64,000 nucleotides of DNA from an uncultured Dorea sp. (GTDB lineage: Bacteria; Bacillota; Clostridia; Lachnospirales; Lachnospiraceae): NCBI GenBank assembly GCA_910577685.1, contig CAJTOH010000007.1, forward strand, positions 1 through 64,000, in the 5' to 3' direction. The translations under genes were made by a program, and so were the position numbers. Under the pieces are notes generated by a model. It did no database searches. It had not been told where the DNA came from and worked only from the letters and a program-made list of their open reading frames with translations. Below are positions 35,591 to 44,991 of this stretch, piece after piece. The first letter of the stretch is position 1, and each line of letters begins with the position of its first letter.

Positions 35591-36325
35591 TTATGCCGTC
35601 ATACTCCACAGATATCCGATAAACATCCCGGAAAACATGGAAATTGCAAATGCCCACTCTCTCAGCCAGTTGACCTTCTTATCCTTCGCAAGTTTGGACA
35701 GTATCATCATCAGTACGCATCCTACCACGGTGGCGATTGCCGGCGCGCCGCCGAATGCAAAATTCCCCTCTGCAGAAAAGAAATTTCCTGACGCTAAGTT
35801 TGCGAATGCTCCCAGCATCGCCCCTGCGGAAATAATCGGAACCATCTTCGCATTCCCTTTGGACATTAAGTGATTCACCTTATGCATCTTGTCTGTAAAC
35901 AGAAGCGTGAAAATCAGCCATCCAAGCGACCCGCAAATCATGACCCATACGCCGCAGGCAAAGGCTACCGGATCCAGCTTTTCAAGGGTCGTCCCCATTG
36001 CCTGTGCCCCGAAGCCCGCCGCCATCGCCTCATAGTTCACAGAACCGATGAAAGACAGTCTCATCCATGATATCGGCGCGCCCATGGAAACGATAAGGGA
36101 AATCATGGTAACAAGAATTACAATCGCCGGCCCGATGGAGGCAATGGCGCTGCTCTTAATCGCTATGTTGACCTGTTCCTTTGGAATCTCCAGTTCTTTT
36201 GCCGCCTTCAATGATTTCCTGAAAAATACTACCGACTGAATTACTACGACGCCAACGGCTACCGCTGCCGCAAGCCACATGAGGGGGCTGTTTGCCAACT
36301 CTAAATAATTTGTACTTTCCTTCAT
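35591..36325 (-). CDS. DUF5058-like membrane protein
   Basis: This 244-residue protein has about six transmembrane segments (LMWLAAAVAVGVVVIQSVVF, IGPAIVILVTMISLIVSM and others). It is the first gene of the operon that continues through two M20 peptidases to the regulator at 31042. A good sigma-A promoter lies 58 bp upstream of its start. Its paired arrangement with the next membrane gene recalls two-subunit secondary transporters. No binding-protein or ATPase gene accompanies them, so ABC transport is unlikely. Confidence 0.65.
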   Translation of the reverse strand: MKESTNYLELANSPLMWLAAAVAVGVVVIQSVVFFRKSLKAAKELEIPKEQVNIAIKSSAIASIGPAIVILVTMISLIVSMGAPISWMRLSFIGSVNYEAMAAGFGAQAMGTTLEKLDPVAFACGVWVMICGSLGWLIFTLLFTDKMHKVNHLMSKGNAKMVPIISAGAMLGAFANLASGNFFSAEGNFAFGGAPAIATVVGCVLMMILSKLAKDKKVNWLREWAFAISMFSGMFIGYLWSMTA

Positions 36326-36382
36326 TTTTTCTCTCTCCTTCCACAGACTTTAAGACGCGTCCTTAATATGTCCGTTAGTCAA

Positions 36383-36412
36383 AGTATACAGTATGGATAT
36401 AGATTTTGTCAA
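36383..36412 (-). promoter_or_regulatory. Sigma-A promoter of the peptide-use operon
   Basis: On the minus strand TTGACA (36412-36407), an 18-bp spacer, TATACT (36388-36383). A near-palindrome around GACGCGTC with flanking TTAA lies about 20-35 bp downstream (near 36350-36366) and could be an operator. Confidence 0.75.
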
Positions 36413-36523
36413 TTCTTTATCAAAAATGGACAACAAAAATTATGCACAATTTTTCATTCCAAAAACTGTGCATAATTTCCACTGTAAGATATTTTTCTAA
36501 CCCGTGTACTGAATATAATATGG

Positions 36524-39100
36524 TCAGCACACAATATACTCCACAATCCCTTCTTTCTCAATCTTCCGGTAAGCCGCCGCCGGGACGCTTACGCAGACTG
36601 CCCCGGACAGCAGCAGCATCCCCAGCACAGGCAATACCGGCACCATAAACCCGACGCCCCTGTAATTCATGGACTGATAGATGAGATACGTAGCGGCCGT
36701 TCCCAGAACCGCCGTAACCGCCCATGCGCCCGCGGCATACAGAAGCCCTTCCAGAAGCAGCATCCGCTTTACCTGCCGCCCCGTCATCCCGATGCTTTCC
36801 AGTATGGCAATCTCTACACGCCTGTTCCGGATATTCCCGATAAATGTATTGACGTAGTTCATCACTCCAATCAGGGCAAGGATGACGGCGGCTCCAATCC
36901 CTACCTCCATCATATTTCCCTGAGCCCTTTTTACCTCTTTTGCCGTCTTAATTCCGGACTCATAGGAATAGTCCTTGCTATACTGACATTCCTCCATTAC
37001 GCCAAGGACGGCGGCTTCCGTCTCTTCGTACGCCTTTGGCGTCTGATACCCGCCGGCCGCCTGTAAAATGTCCTCCCAGATACTTTGGCGGCCTTTTTCA
37101 TCCCGGTAGCGGACACCCATTTTAAATATTACAGGTTCTTCCACAAATTCCTCCACCGCCTGGCGGCTGACGATGATGGTGGGAGGGTATCCAAGCAACG
37201 CCGTATATACGTTATCATCCGTCAGCCCGGCGATTTCAAAGGTACGCACATTTTCCCGGTTCCCATACTCCGCGCAGGTGACGGTCTTGCCTTCTACATC
37301 GCTATTTTCAAAATCCAACCCATTCCGATACAGCAGGCAGGTCTTCCCGCTCAAGAAATCCTCTTCGTCTATGGGCTGCCCGGACATTTCATTCAGCGCC
37401 TCAAAATCTGCCTTGCTGATTCCTACAAGGGACGAGCCGAAGTTTTCCGGAAATTCTTTGTACTCCCCCATATCATCCTCATAGGGTATGGTCATCCACA
37501 TATCGTAAAATTCCCGCATCCATTGGTCGGCAAACCCAGGCTCCCACGGCACTGCAATCTCCGTATAAACCAAGGGATTGATTTCTGCGACGCCTTCGAT
37601 TCCCTCCAGCTTCTCCAGCACTTCCCCGTCGAAAATCTGGACGCGTTCCGCTTTATCATCCTTCTGTAAGGTATCGTTTTTTACAACAATGTCAAAGTCC
37701 CGGTAAATATGATTGTACTCTCTTGCCGCCTGTGAGGCCAGGAGCGTCGCCATGCACAGGAATACGGACATGGCTGCTGCCAGCGACAGCATGACAATCC
37801 CTGACTTCTTCTTATCTTTCCGAATCTGCTCCGCCGCCATGCGCCAGATTCTCCCCTTGGGGCTTGCAGGGCGGGTTTTGCGCCCGGGATTCTTCCTCAC
37901 CCTCGTCCCAGGCCGATATCCCAACGCCTCTATGGGGGAACATGCCGCCGCCATCTTCGCCGGTTTCCTACCGGCAATGTAAACCGTAACCGCCGTAATC
38001 AATATGGTCAGTATAAGAATCCCCGGGTGAAACGTTACGGTAATCTCCCCGCCTTTGCCCATGCGGACGCCCAAAGCCTTCACCACCGACGGAACCAGGA
38101 AAAACGACACGCCGACGCCCAACAGGACGCCGCCCGCAAGCCCGCTGCCGCCAATCAGGAGCATCTGCCGCCACACCAGATGCCGAATCTGCCGCCCCGT
38201 CATCCCAATCGTCTGCAGCAGGCCATAATAACGGATATTTCCCGCCACGGACAGATACAGGATATTGTAAATGAGCAGGTAGGCGCACAAACACGTCACA
38301 AAGACAAGTCCGGCAATCCCCCAGAGTATCTGCACAGAGAACGCGCTGTCCATCGTGAAAAGCACTCTCTGCTGTTTGCCTAAATTCATTGATTCTATAA
38401 ACCCATCCTGCATCTTTTGTGTAATCAGCTTCTTCCCAAACTTCACACAGATACGCCCGGAAGCTGCGTCCGCCGGCTCAAGACCCGTCTCCTGGTAGAA
38501 TTTCTCCGAAACAAAAAACATACTTTTATCACCATAACCGTCCCAAATCCCGCAGATACGGAAGGTCATTTCCTGCTTTTTGTCCCTTACCCCGTAAACG
38601 GCAGTAAACTCATCTCCTATCTCAAACCCTTGTAACCCGCATTTTTCCAGCGCATACTCTGTAACCATGACCTCGTTTACTTCCGTCGGATAGGCTCCCT
38701 TCACCCACTCCCGCGCCGGTGCCATGATTTCGTTCCACCAGGTTTCGTCCGCCCACTGAAGCACCACATTGGGCGTACTGTCAAATTCTGTCTCTTCAAT
38801 ATACCCCGACATGGCGCTGATTCCTGCCCTCAGTACATCCGGGTTGTCCTCACAGCTCTTTTTCTGTTCCTTCGTGACGCCGTACATGATTGCGTCAAAA
38901 TCGCCTCCGCTCATACGAAGATTTTCAAGCCTCTGCATTTTAAAATAAGTCGCGCCTACCGTCATGACGCTAAAAAGCATGAATGAGGACAGAAGAACCG
39001 CCAGAATCATCGTAAGGCTTTGCTGCCTGCGGCTTCTAAGGGACCGCCCGGCCATGCGGGAAACGACCTGCATGTTGTTATTCCTAAGCATGGAAATCAC
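36524..39100 (-). CDS. FtsX-family ABC permease
   Basis: This 858-residue permease opens with SLRSRRQQSLTMILAVLLSS and a first transmembrane segment. Extracellular domains are separated by FtsX cores (LVFVTCLCAYLLIYNILYL...YYGLLQTIGMTGRQIRHLVW). A second core near the C-terminus has IGAAVILALIGVMNYVNTFI and RRVEIAILESIGMTGRQVK. It pairs with the ATPase at 39084 (overlap 17 bp). The two-component genes at 41687-43290 lie nearby in the same orientation, so it probably belongs to a peptide-sensing or resistance module. It is paralogous to 26746-29460 in general plan. Confidence 0.88.
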   Translation of the reverse strand: MISMLRNNNMQVVSRMAGRSLRSRRQQSLTMILAVLLSSFMLFSVMTVGATYFKMQRLENLRMSGGDFDAIMYGVTKEQKKSCEDNPDVLRAGISAMSGYIEETEFDSTPNVVLQWADETWWNEIMAPAREWVKGAYPTEVNEVMVTEYALEKCGLQGFEIGDEFTAVYGVRDKKQEMTFRICGIWDGYGDKSMFFVSEKFYQETGLEPADAASGRICVKFGKKLITQKMQDGFIESMNLGKQQRVLFTMDSAFSVQILWGIAGLVFVTCLCAYLLIYNILYLSVAGNIRYYGLLQTIGMTGRQIRHLVWRQMLLIGGSGLAGGVLLGVGVSFFLVPSVVKALGVRMGKGGEITVTFHPGILILTILITAVTVYIAGRKPAKMAAACSPIEALGYRPGTRVRKNPGRKTRPASPKGRIWRMAAEQIRKDKKKSGIVMLSLAAAMSVFLCMATLLASQAAREYNHIYRDFDIVVKNDTLQKDDKAERVQIFDGEVLEKLEGIEGVAEINPLVYTEIAVPWEPGFADQWMREFYDMWMTIPYEDDMGEYKEFPENFGSSLVGISKADFEALNEMSGQPIDEEDFLSGKTCLLYRNGLDFENSDVEGKTVTCAEYGNRENVRTFEIAGLTDDNVYTALLGYPPTIIVSRQAVEEFVEEPVIFKMGVRYRDEKGRQSIWEDILQAAGGYQTPKAYEETEAAVLGVMEECQYSKDYSYESGIKTAKEVKRAQGNMMEVGIGAAVILALIGVMNYVNTFIGNIRNRRVEIAILESIGMTGRQVKRMLLLEGLLYAAGAWAVTAVLGTAATYLIYQSMNYRGVGFMVPVLPVLGMLLLSGAVCVSVPAAAYRKIEKEGIVEYIVC

Positions 39101-39773
39101 TTCCCTTCTTTAGCCTCCCGTCTTCGATACACACAATCCGGTCGGCAAGCTGTGCGATGTCCTGGTCGTGGGTGATGAGGACGATGGTCTGCTGAAATTG
39201 TTTCGCCGCCGCCTTCAAAAGCCCCAGCACGTCGTGGCCGGACGCCGTGTCCAGATTCCCGGTGGGCTCGTCGGCAAGGATGATTGCGGGCTTGGAGGCA
39301 ACCGCCCTTGCAATCGCCGCCCTCTGCTGCTGCCCGCCCGACAGGTTTCCCGGGAAAGCCTCCCGTTTTTCCGTCAGTTTCAGGACGTCTAGGAGTTCCT
39401 CCACGAAACCGTAATCAATCCGTTTCCCGTCAAGCTCTATGGGCAGTACGATATTTTCATATATGGTTAGGTCAGGGACGAGATTGTAATTCTGGAATAT
39501 GAAGCCTACCTTCCGCCGCCTGAAAATGGCAAGCTCTTCCTTCGTAAGCCCGTTAAGGCTCCTTCCTGACACAATAACCTCCCCTTCCGTAGGCGTGTCT
39601 AAGCCGCCTACCATGTGGAGCAGGGTGCTTTTCCCGCTTCCGGACTTTCCGATGATTGCCACAAACTCCTGCTCTTTTACCCGGAAATCCACGCCGTCCA
39701 AAGCCTTGACGGTGTTGCCGCCTTGTTTGTAATATTTCTTTAATCCTCTTGTCTCAACAATCCATGATTCCAT
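39084..39773 (-). CDS. ABC transporter ATPase (BceA/MacB-like)
   Basis: This 229-residue ATPase has Walker A GKSGSGKSTLLHM near 41-53, signature LSGGQQQRAAIARA near 143 and Walker B IILADEPTGNLDTASG near 162. It powers the FtsX permease encoded next. The upstream 180 bp hold regulatory repeats (39842-39885) and a divergent promoter for the decayed gene at 39961. It probably moves or removes a peptide from the membrane. Confidence 0.93.
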   Translation of the reverse strand: MESWIVETRGLKKYYKQGGNTVKALDGVDFRVKEQEFVAIIGKSGSGKSTLLHMVGGLDTPTEGEVIVSGRSLNGLTKEELAIFRRRKVGFIFQNYNLVPDLTIYENIVLPIELDGKRIDYGFVEELLDVLKLTEKREAFPGNLSGGQQQRAAIARAVASKPAIILADEPTGNLDTASGHDVLGLLKAAAKQFQQTIVLITHDQDIAQLADRIVCIEDGRLKKGSDFHA

Positions 39774-39841
39774 CTATTTTCCCTCCTTGTGATGTTTCGG
39801 ATACCGCGGTCCTTTTTGTAAGGACAGAATAGCATATAAAA

Positions 39842-39885
39842 ATCACAAAGCAGTCACAAAATGGAATAATCACGAAATTGTGATT
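39842..39885 (-). promoter_or_regulatory. Regulator binding repeats upstream of the ABC operon
   Basis: TCACAAA occurs at 39843 and 39854, an 11-bp period typical for OmpR-type response regulators. A palindrome AATCACGAA-ATTGTGATT follows at 39868-39885. The response regulator at 42607 is a candidate binder. No unequivocal -10 for the ABC operon was fixed. Confidence 0.4.
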
Positions 39886-39907
39886 TTTAAATCCTGCTGG
39901 GATGTAA

Positions 39908-39936
39908 TTGAATTTTGCCTAAAAGAATGATAGAAT
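39908..39936 (+). promoter_or_regulatory. Sigma-A promoter of the decayed AAA-ATPase gene
   Basis: TTGAAT at 39908, 17-bp spacer, TAGAAT at 39931. AGAGGAGG at 39947-39954 precedes the ATG at 39961. Confidence 0.65.
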
Positions 39937-39960
39937 ACAGACAGTAAGAGGAGGTATATC

Positions 39961-41556
39961 ATGCCAAGGACAGTGGGTATTGGACATCAACATTTTGAAC
40001 AAATGATTACAAGTAATAACTTAAGACACTGAATCTGGATATGCTGAATTCTTTTTTCTCTGTCAGCCATTCCGGAAGAAGTGATTTGTTTGAAGGCCTG
40101 TCTATCTGGGAGGATGAAAAATACAGGAGTTTACAGGGAACCTATCCTGTAATCTTTTTGAGCTTCGCAGGCGTGAAGGCAGCCTCTTTCCCGGACGCAC
40201 GAAAAAGCATTTGCCAGATTATTGAAAATCTTTATAACAAATATGATTTTCTTTTGGAAACCGGCCATCTGAATGAAAATGAAAAAAAAATTGTACGCCA
40301 AAGTATCTGTGGACATGGAAAACTATCTTGCTTCCAATTCCCTGAACACATTATCTGATTACCTGATGCGTTATTATGGGAAAAAAGTGATTATTCTGTT
40401 GGATGAATATGATACTCCTATGCAGGAAGCATACATGTATGGATACTGGGATGAACTGGTTTCCTTTATCCGCAATCTGTTCAATTCCACATTTAAAACA
40501 AATCCTTTCCTTGGAAGAGCCCTCATGACCGGAATCACCAGAGTCAGCAAAGAGTCTATTTTTTCTGACCTGAATAATATTGAGGCAGTAACCACAACCT
40601 CGGAAAAATATGAAACCTCTTTTGGCTTTACACAGGATGAAGTCTGGGAGGCGTTGGAGGAATACGGCCTGTTTGGCGAACGCGGCCATGTGAAAGTATG
40701 GTATGACGGTTTTACCTTCGGAAGAAGTACGGACATTTACAATCCATGGTCTATCATAAATTATTTGGACAAAAGAAAATTCTCCCCTTATTGGGCGAAT
40801 ACCAGCAGCAACGGCCTGGTTGGAAAGCTGATTCGGGAGGGAAGCCCGGATATCAAAATGGTTATGGAAGATTTGCTTTCCGGCAAGGCGCTTCGTACGC
40901 AGATTGACGAACAGATTGTATTCAACCATCTGGGACGTAAAGAAAGCGCCATTTGGAGCCTCCTGCTTGCCAGCGGCTATCTGCGCGTGAAACATTTAAG
41001 TATGGACAAAAGAGAACGGACGATTTATGAGCTTGTTTTAACCAACCGGGAAGTCTCGCTTATGTTTGAGCAGATGGTGGAGGATTGGTTTTCTGATTTT
41101 ACACCGGCATATAACAACTTCATCAAGGCGCTTTTATTGGATGATAAAGAGGCGATGAATCTGTATATGAACCGGGTCGCCCTCACCACTTTTAGCTACT
41201 TTGATACCGGGAAACAGCCCTCCGAGGCAACCGAGCCGGAACGCTTTTACCACGGTTTTGTTCTTGGGCTGATGGTGGAGCTTGCCGGACGGTACCTGAT
41301 TACTTCTAACCGTGAAAGCGGATTCGGAAGATACGACGTGGTTCTTACGCCTCTTTCAGACACGGACAACGCCATCATTCTGGAATTTAAAGTCCATACG
41401 GACAAGGAAGTTTCCCTTGCAGATACGGTGCAGGAAGCGCTTAAGCAGATTGAAGACAGGAAATATGCCGCTTTGCTGGAAGCAAAGGGTATCCCGCCGG
41501 AACGGATTCGGAAATATGGCTTCGCATTTGAAGGGAAAACGGTCTTAATCGGATGA
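39961..41556 (+). pseudogene. Decayed AAA-ATPase-like/PD-(D/E)XK protein (DUF1703 type)
   Basis: The gene begins PRTVGIGHQHFEQMITSNN, like intact family members. It then jumps to KTLNLDMLNSFFSV in another frame, so the segment coding the P-loop (usually ...RPRRFGKTLN) has been deleted except its last codons, and a stop follows the join. A second lesion is an A9 run at 40282-40290, where the frame changes from ETGHLNENEKK to LYAKVSVDMENYL. The remainder (40273-41556) is well preserved: IILLDEYDTPMQEAY (Walker B), FGFTQDEVWEALEEYGL, KVWYDGFTFG, and the nuclease-like IILEFKVHTDKEVSLAD. Intact members are about 520-560 residues. The role of the family is unknown. Confidence 0.82.
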
Positions 41557-41588
41557 CATCAACCCTCAAACATCATATTTCTTAAGTG

Positions 41589-41629
41589 AAAAAGCCGAAC
41601 AGTATCTCCTATCAAACTGTTCGGCTTTT
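41589..41629. terminator. Strong bidirectional terminator between convergent genes
   Basis: AAAAAGCCGAACAGT (41589-41603) pairs with ACTGTTCGGCTTTT (41616-41629) around a 12-nt loop, with A- and T-runs on both sides. It serves the decayed ATPase gene on the plus strand and the histidine kinase operon on the minus strand. Confidence 0.88.
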
Positions 41630-41686
41630 CATTTTATTTGAGCCTTTACGTAAGTTGCGCAACTCTATTCTTATGCTGCCGCTGTC

Positions 41687-42619
41687 TCATACCGTTCCAT
41701 TCGGCAGATACAGCGAAAATTCCGCCCCTTCCCCGACCTCTGAACGAACCTCAATATACCCGTCCTGCAATTCGAGAATTTTTCTGGCAAGATACAGCCC
41801 GATGCCGACTCCATTCTCGCCGTGAACCTCTGGTTCTCTGTAAAAGCGTGAAAATATCTCCGCCTGTCTCTCCCTGGCAATTCCTTTCCCGGTGTCCCGT
41901 ACGCTGATTTTTGTAAATACTTCCTGGCATCTGACCACGACATGGATACGCCCGCCAGAATCCGTATATTTTACGGCGTTGTCAAGCACGTTGAAGACCG
42001 CTTCCTCCGTCCATTTCTTATCATGTTTTACCTGTATCTCCTCGCCGCAGTCCACCGACAACTGAATCTGCTTCTTCGCCGCCGAGGGTACGATTTCCCC
42101 CACCGCCCCGGCTATGGTATCGTAAATCTTCGCCTGTTCCTTTCGTATATGGAGGATTCCAGCTTCCAGACGGGACATCTTGACCATGCTCTTTAGCAGG
42201 AAATCCAGCTTCTCCGTCTGCCCTTCCAGATGAGCCAGGAACTCCCTTCCCTTTTCCGAGACTTCTTCCTCCTGCAAAAATTCCAGATACAGCCGCATAT
42301 TGGCAATGGGCGTCCGGGTCTGGTGGGAAATGTCTGAAATCAGCTCCTTCATCAACTGTTTTTCCCGGACATTCGCCTCTTCCTTTTTCTCCCAGATGTG
42401 ATGTACCCGCCACAATTTCTCACTGCACCGCCCCCAGAGGGAATCTTTCTCGCTTTCCCTGCTTTCCGGAAAGCCTTTGCCGGCAATAATATCGTCAAGC
42501 CCCCGCTCTACCTGTTCCGTAAAACGATAGACTTCTCGTTTCAGCCGATGTACACGCCATAGGGATACTGCCGCCATCCCTCCGGCGAGTACCATTAGTC
42601 CTGCCCCTAGCCAATCCAT
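41687..42619 (-). CDS. Sensor histidine kinase
   Basis: This 310-residue kinase has a short N-terminus with one hydrophobic segment (LGAGLMVLAGGMAAVSL). An H-box ELISDISHQTRTPIANM has the phospho-acceptor at His99. The N-box is FNVLDNAVKYTDSGG, and the G-boxes are VRDTGKGIA and GVGIGLYLARKILEL. There is almost no extracellular part, which fits kinases that sense through an ABC transporter partner. It overlaps the response regulator gene by 13 bp. The FtsX transporter at 36524-39773 is the likely partner. Confidence 0.9.
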   Translation of the reverse strand: MDWLGAGLMVLAGGMAAVSLWRVHRLKREVYRFTEQVERGLDDIIAGKGFPESRESEKDSLWGRCSEKLWRVHHIWEKKEEANVREKQLMKELISDISHQTRTPIANMRLYLEFLQEEEVSEKGREFLAHLEGQTEKLDFLLKSMVKMSRLEAGILHIRKEQAKIYDTIAGAVGEIVPSAAKKQIQLSVDCGEEIQVKHDKKWTEEAVFNVLDNAVKYTDSGGRIHVVVRCQEVFTKISVRDTGKGIARERQAEIFSRFYREPEVHGENGVGIGLYLARKILELQDGYIEVRSEVGEGAEFSLYLPNGTV

Positions 42620-43290
42620 TGGTATCCCATCCCGTATACGTTTGAAATATATTTGTGCTCTTCATCCTCAATCTTACCTCTGAGCCGGTTGATATTTACC
42701 GCCAATGCGTGCTTATCCACAAACTGTCCGCCATTCTCCCATAGATGCTCCAACAGAATATTGTAGGTAAGGAGCCGTCCCTGATTCAGGATAAATTCCT
42801 TAAGAAGCCTCAGTTCCGTGGGCGTAACACAGCAGTCTGTCCCGTTTGTCCGAACTTTCGCATTGTCTAAATCTATTGAGAGAAATCCATCCTCGAATAT
42901 ACGGCGGATATGGGTCTCAGGCTTCCCCTGGGGAACCCTTTTAAGAATGACTTCTATCTTCCTAAGCAATATTTTCATGGAAAATGGCTTCGTCACATAG
43001 TCATCCGCACCCATATCGTAGCCTGAAAGAACGTCTTCTTCCAAATCGCGAGCTGTCAGGAATAATACTGGGACTTCCCTTTGCGCCTTTATCCATCGGC
43101 ATAATTCAAAGCCTTCCCCGTCAGGGAGATTGACGTCGAGGAGGGCCAGCAAAATGGGTTCCTTCTCAAAGATTTCCTGTGCCTCTCTAATAGTAAATGC
43201 GGCCTCCGCCAGATATTCTTGCTTTTCCAATGCATAGCAGATTGCCCCGCTCAATTCATGGTCATCCTCTACAATTAAAATTTTCTGCAT
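42607..43290 (-). CDS. OmpR/PhoB-type response regulator
   Basis: This 227-residue regulator starts QKILIVEDDHELSGA. It has phospho-acceptor Asp52 in LLALLDVNLPDGEGF, a conserved Thr in LFLTARD and Lys in YVTKPFS. A winged-helix DNA-binding domain follows (CVTPTELRLLKEFILNQGRLLTYNILLEHLW). The start at 43290 has GAGAGG 4 bp upstream; the longer frame lacks one. It forms an operon with the kinase and likely binds 11-bp direct repeats such as those at 39842. Confidence 0.92.
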   Translation of the reverse strand: MQKILIVEDDHELSGAICYALEKQEYLAEAAFTIREAQEIFEKEPILLALLDVNLPDGEGFELCRWIKAQREVPVLFLTARDLEEDVLSGYDMGADDYVTKPFSMKILLRKIEVILKRVPQGKPETHIRRIFEDGFLSIDLDNAKVRTNGTDCCVTPTELRLLKEFILNQGRLLTYNILLEHLWENGGQFVDKHALAVNINRLRGKIEDEEHKYISNVYGMGYQWIG

Positions 43291-43321
43291 GGTACCTCTC
43301 CGTTCCACAGGTTCTTCCTCT

Positions 43322-44899
43322 TTACTCTCTCACATATTTTTCAATGATACACTCGTGTTTCTTTGTTTTTACATGATAGTTAATTCCCACTAAAAGAATA
43401 TCCCCGGTATATTCTTCAAACCATGACGCATACTGCTTTTTCTTAATTTGATCAATTGCGCCTTGCGCTGACTTATTCCACTTTAACTCCACAAGCAGCG
43501 CCGGACGCTCCACATTCCTCCTTGGAAGGTACACAACATCAGCGATCCCATTTCCCGACGGCATTTCCAAAACGGGATTCATATAATATAGCTGGGAACT
43601 ATAGTATGCAATAAGAACTGTACATGTAAGGGAGTTTTCGCTATTATATTTCAGCAACGAGGCAGTTTTATTATGGATCTTAGCCACCCCTTCAGCAACT
43701 GCTTTTCCATTCAATGCCCATGTATTTTGAAGAAGCCGTTCTGAACTTTCAAGCGAATCCATCAGCCCATCCTAGCCGCCGACTTTGACCGCACGCATAA
43801 ATTCCTGCGTAATTTCCAGATTCGGGATAAAAACCTCCTTTGCCGCCTCGTCAAAGGCAAGATATCCAAGATGGACCAACAACGTTAATACATCATCTTT
43901 TGTCTTAAACGTGGTCATGTCATTCTGAGCCGTGGACGGATCAATTTTACAATGCATATTGCCAAGCATTTCAACGACCGTCTGCTTCATTCCATCAAAA
44001 TCACGGTCAATATAAGTTTTCAGCGCCTCGTACGTCTCCGTCCCTGTCCAATAGCTGTGAAACTGGCCGCTCTCCATTAGTTCTACTACCGCCTGAGGAT
44101 TATAGATATGCAAGCCTCCCAGACTATATCCATCATACCATTTCTTTGTCTCCTCATAATCTACCTGAAATTGTAAGCAGAGCGCTTTCACTTCATCTTC
44201 TGTAAACCCAAAATATGCGGCAAGCCCCTTAGGACTAAGCATAGAAAATTCTCTGAATATATTAATTGCAGAGTGATCACCATACTTCTTAATCGGTAAG
44301 ATTCCCGTCATATATGCCAATTCTACATAATCTGACCCTTTAAAAAGTCCCCTAAGGAAATCCAGATAATTCTTCTGTATATCTTTTCTTTCTTTTGCAA
44401 TACGAAATACACAGTCCCACTCATCAATAATGAAAATAAATCCTTTCCCTGTCTGATTAAATATTCTGTCAAGCGCTACTTTTAGCCTGACATCCGCGCA
44501 AAGTCCTTTACAGTCCGAAAAACTGTCCATCAGTTCCTCAATTACTCTACTTTCAATCTCATTGATAAATCTATCAATATCTTCCTCTGATTCCAGAAAT
44601 CGCTGGATATCCAACCGAATTACATTATGCCGGTTTAAATGCTTGCCGAAAGAATCTTCATTCTCCGCTTTCAGCCCTGCAAATAAATTTCCTGAATCAC
44701 AGCCTTTACTATAATAGGCTGCCAGCATGTCCGCCGCCATGGATTTTCCGAAACGGCGAGGCCGGCTGACGCACATATAGCAATTTGTTTTATTTATTCT
44801 GTTGTTTACGACGGTAATCAACCCCGATTTATCAATATAGATATCTGAATTCAAAGCTTTTTGGAAGGCTGTATTTCCTGGGTTCACATAAATGTTCAT
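43322..44899 (-). pseudogene. AAA-ATPase-like/PD-(D/E)XK protein broken by an in-frame amber codon
   Basis: The first 375 codons hold the ATPase (NPGNTAFQKALNSDIYIDKS, P-loop SRPRRFGKSMAADML, IFIIDEWDCVFRIAK, KWYDGYSLGG) and end ...FMRAVKVGG followed by TAG at 43774-43772. The same frame continues DGLMDSLESSERLL... to a nuclease-like end (LVELKWNKSAQGAIDQIKKKQYASW). Intact relatives have a Trp at the stop (GGW), so a single TGG to TAG change explains it. The two halves could still be made separately, since an ATG lies 12 bp after the stop. The family is common in Lachnospiraceae and its role is not known. Confidence 0.78.
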
Positions 44900-44991
44900 T
44901 ATATTTCACACTCCCAACCTTTTCTCCATTATATCCAACCTCTACACCTGTTGCAAGGAGATTTCATTTGAAGCGGAACCCTGCCTACAAT

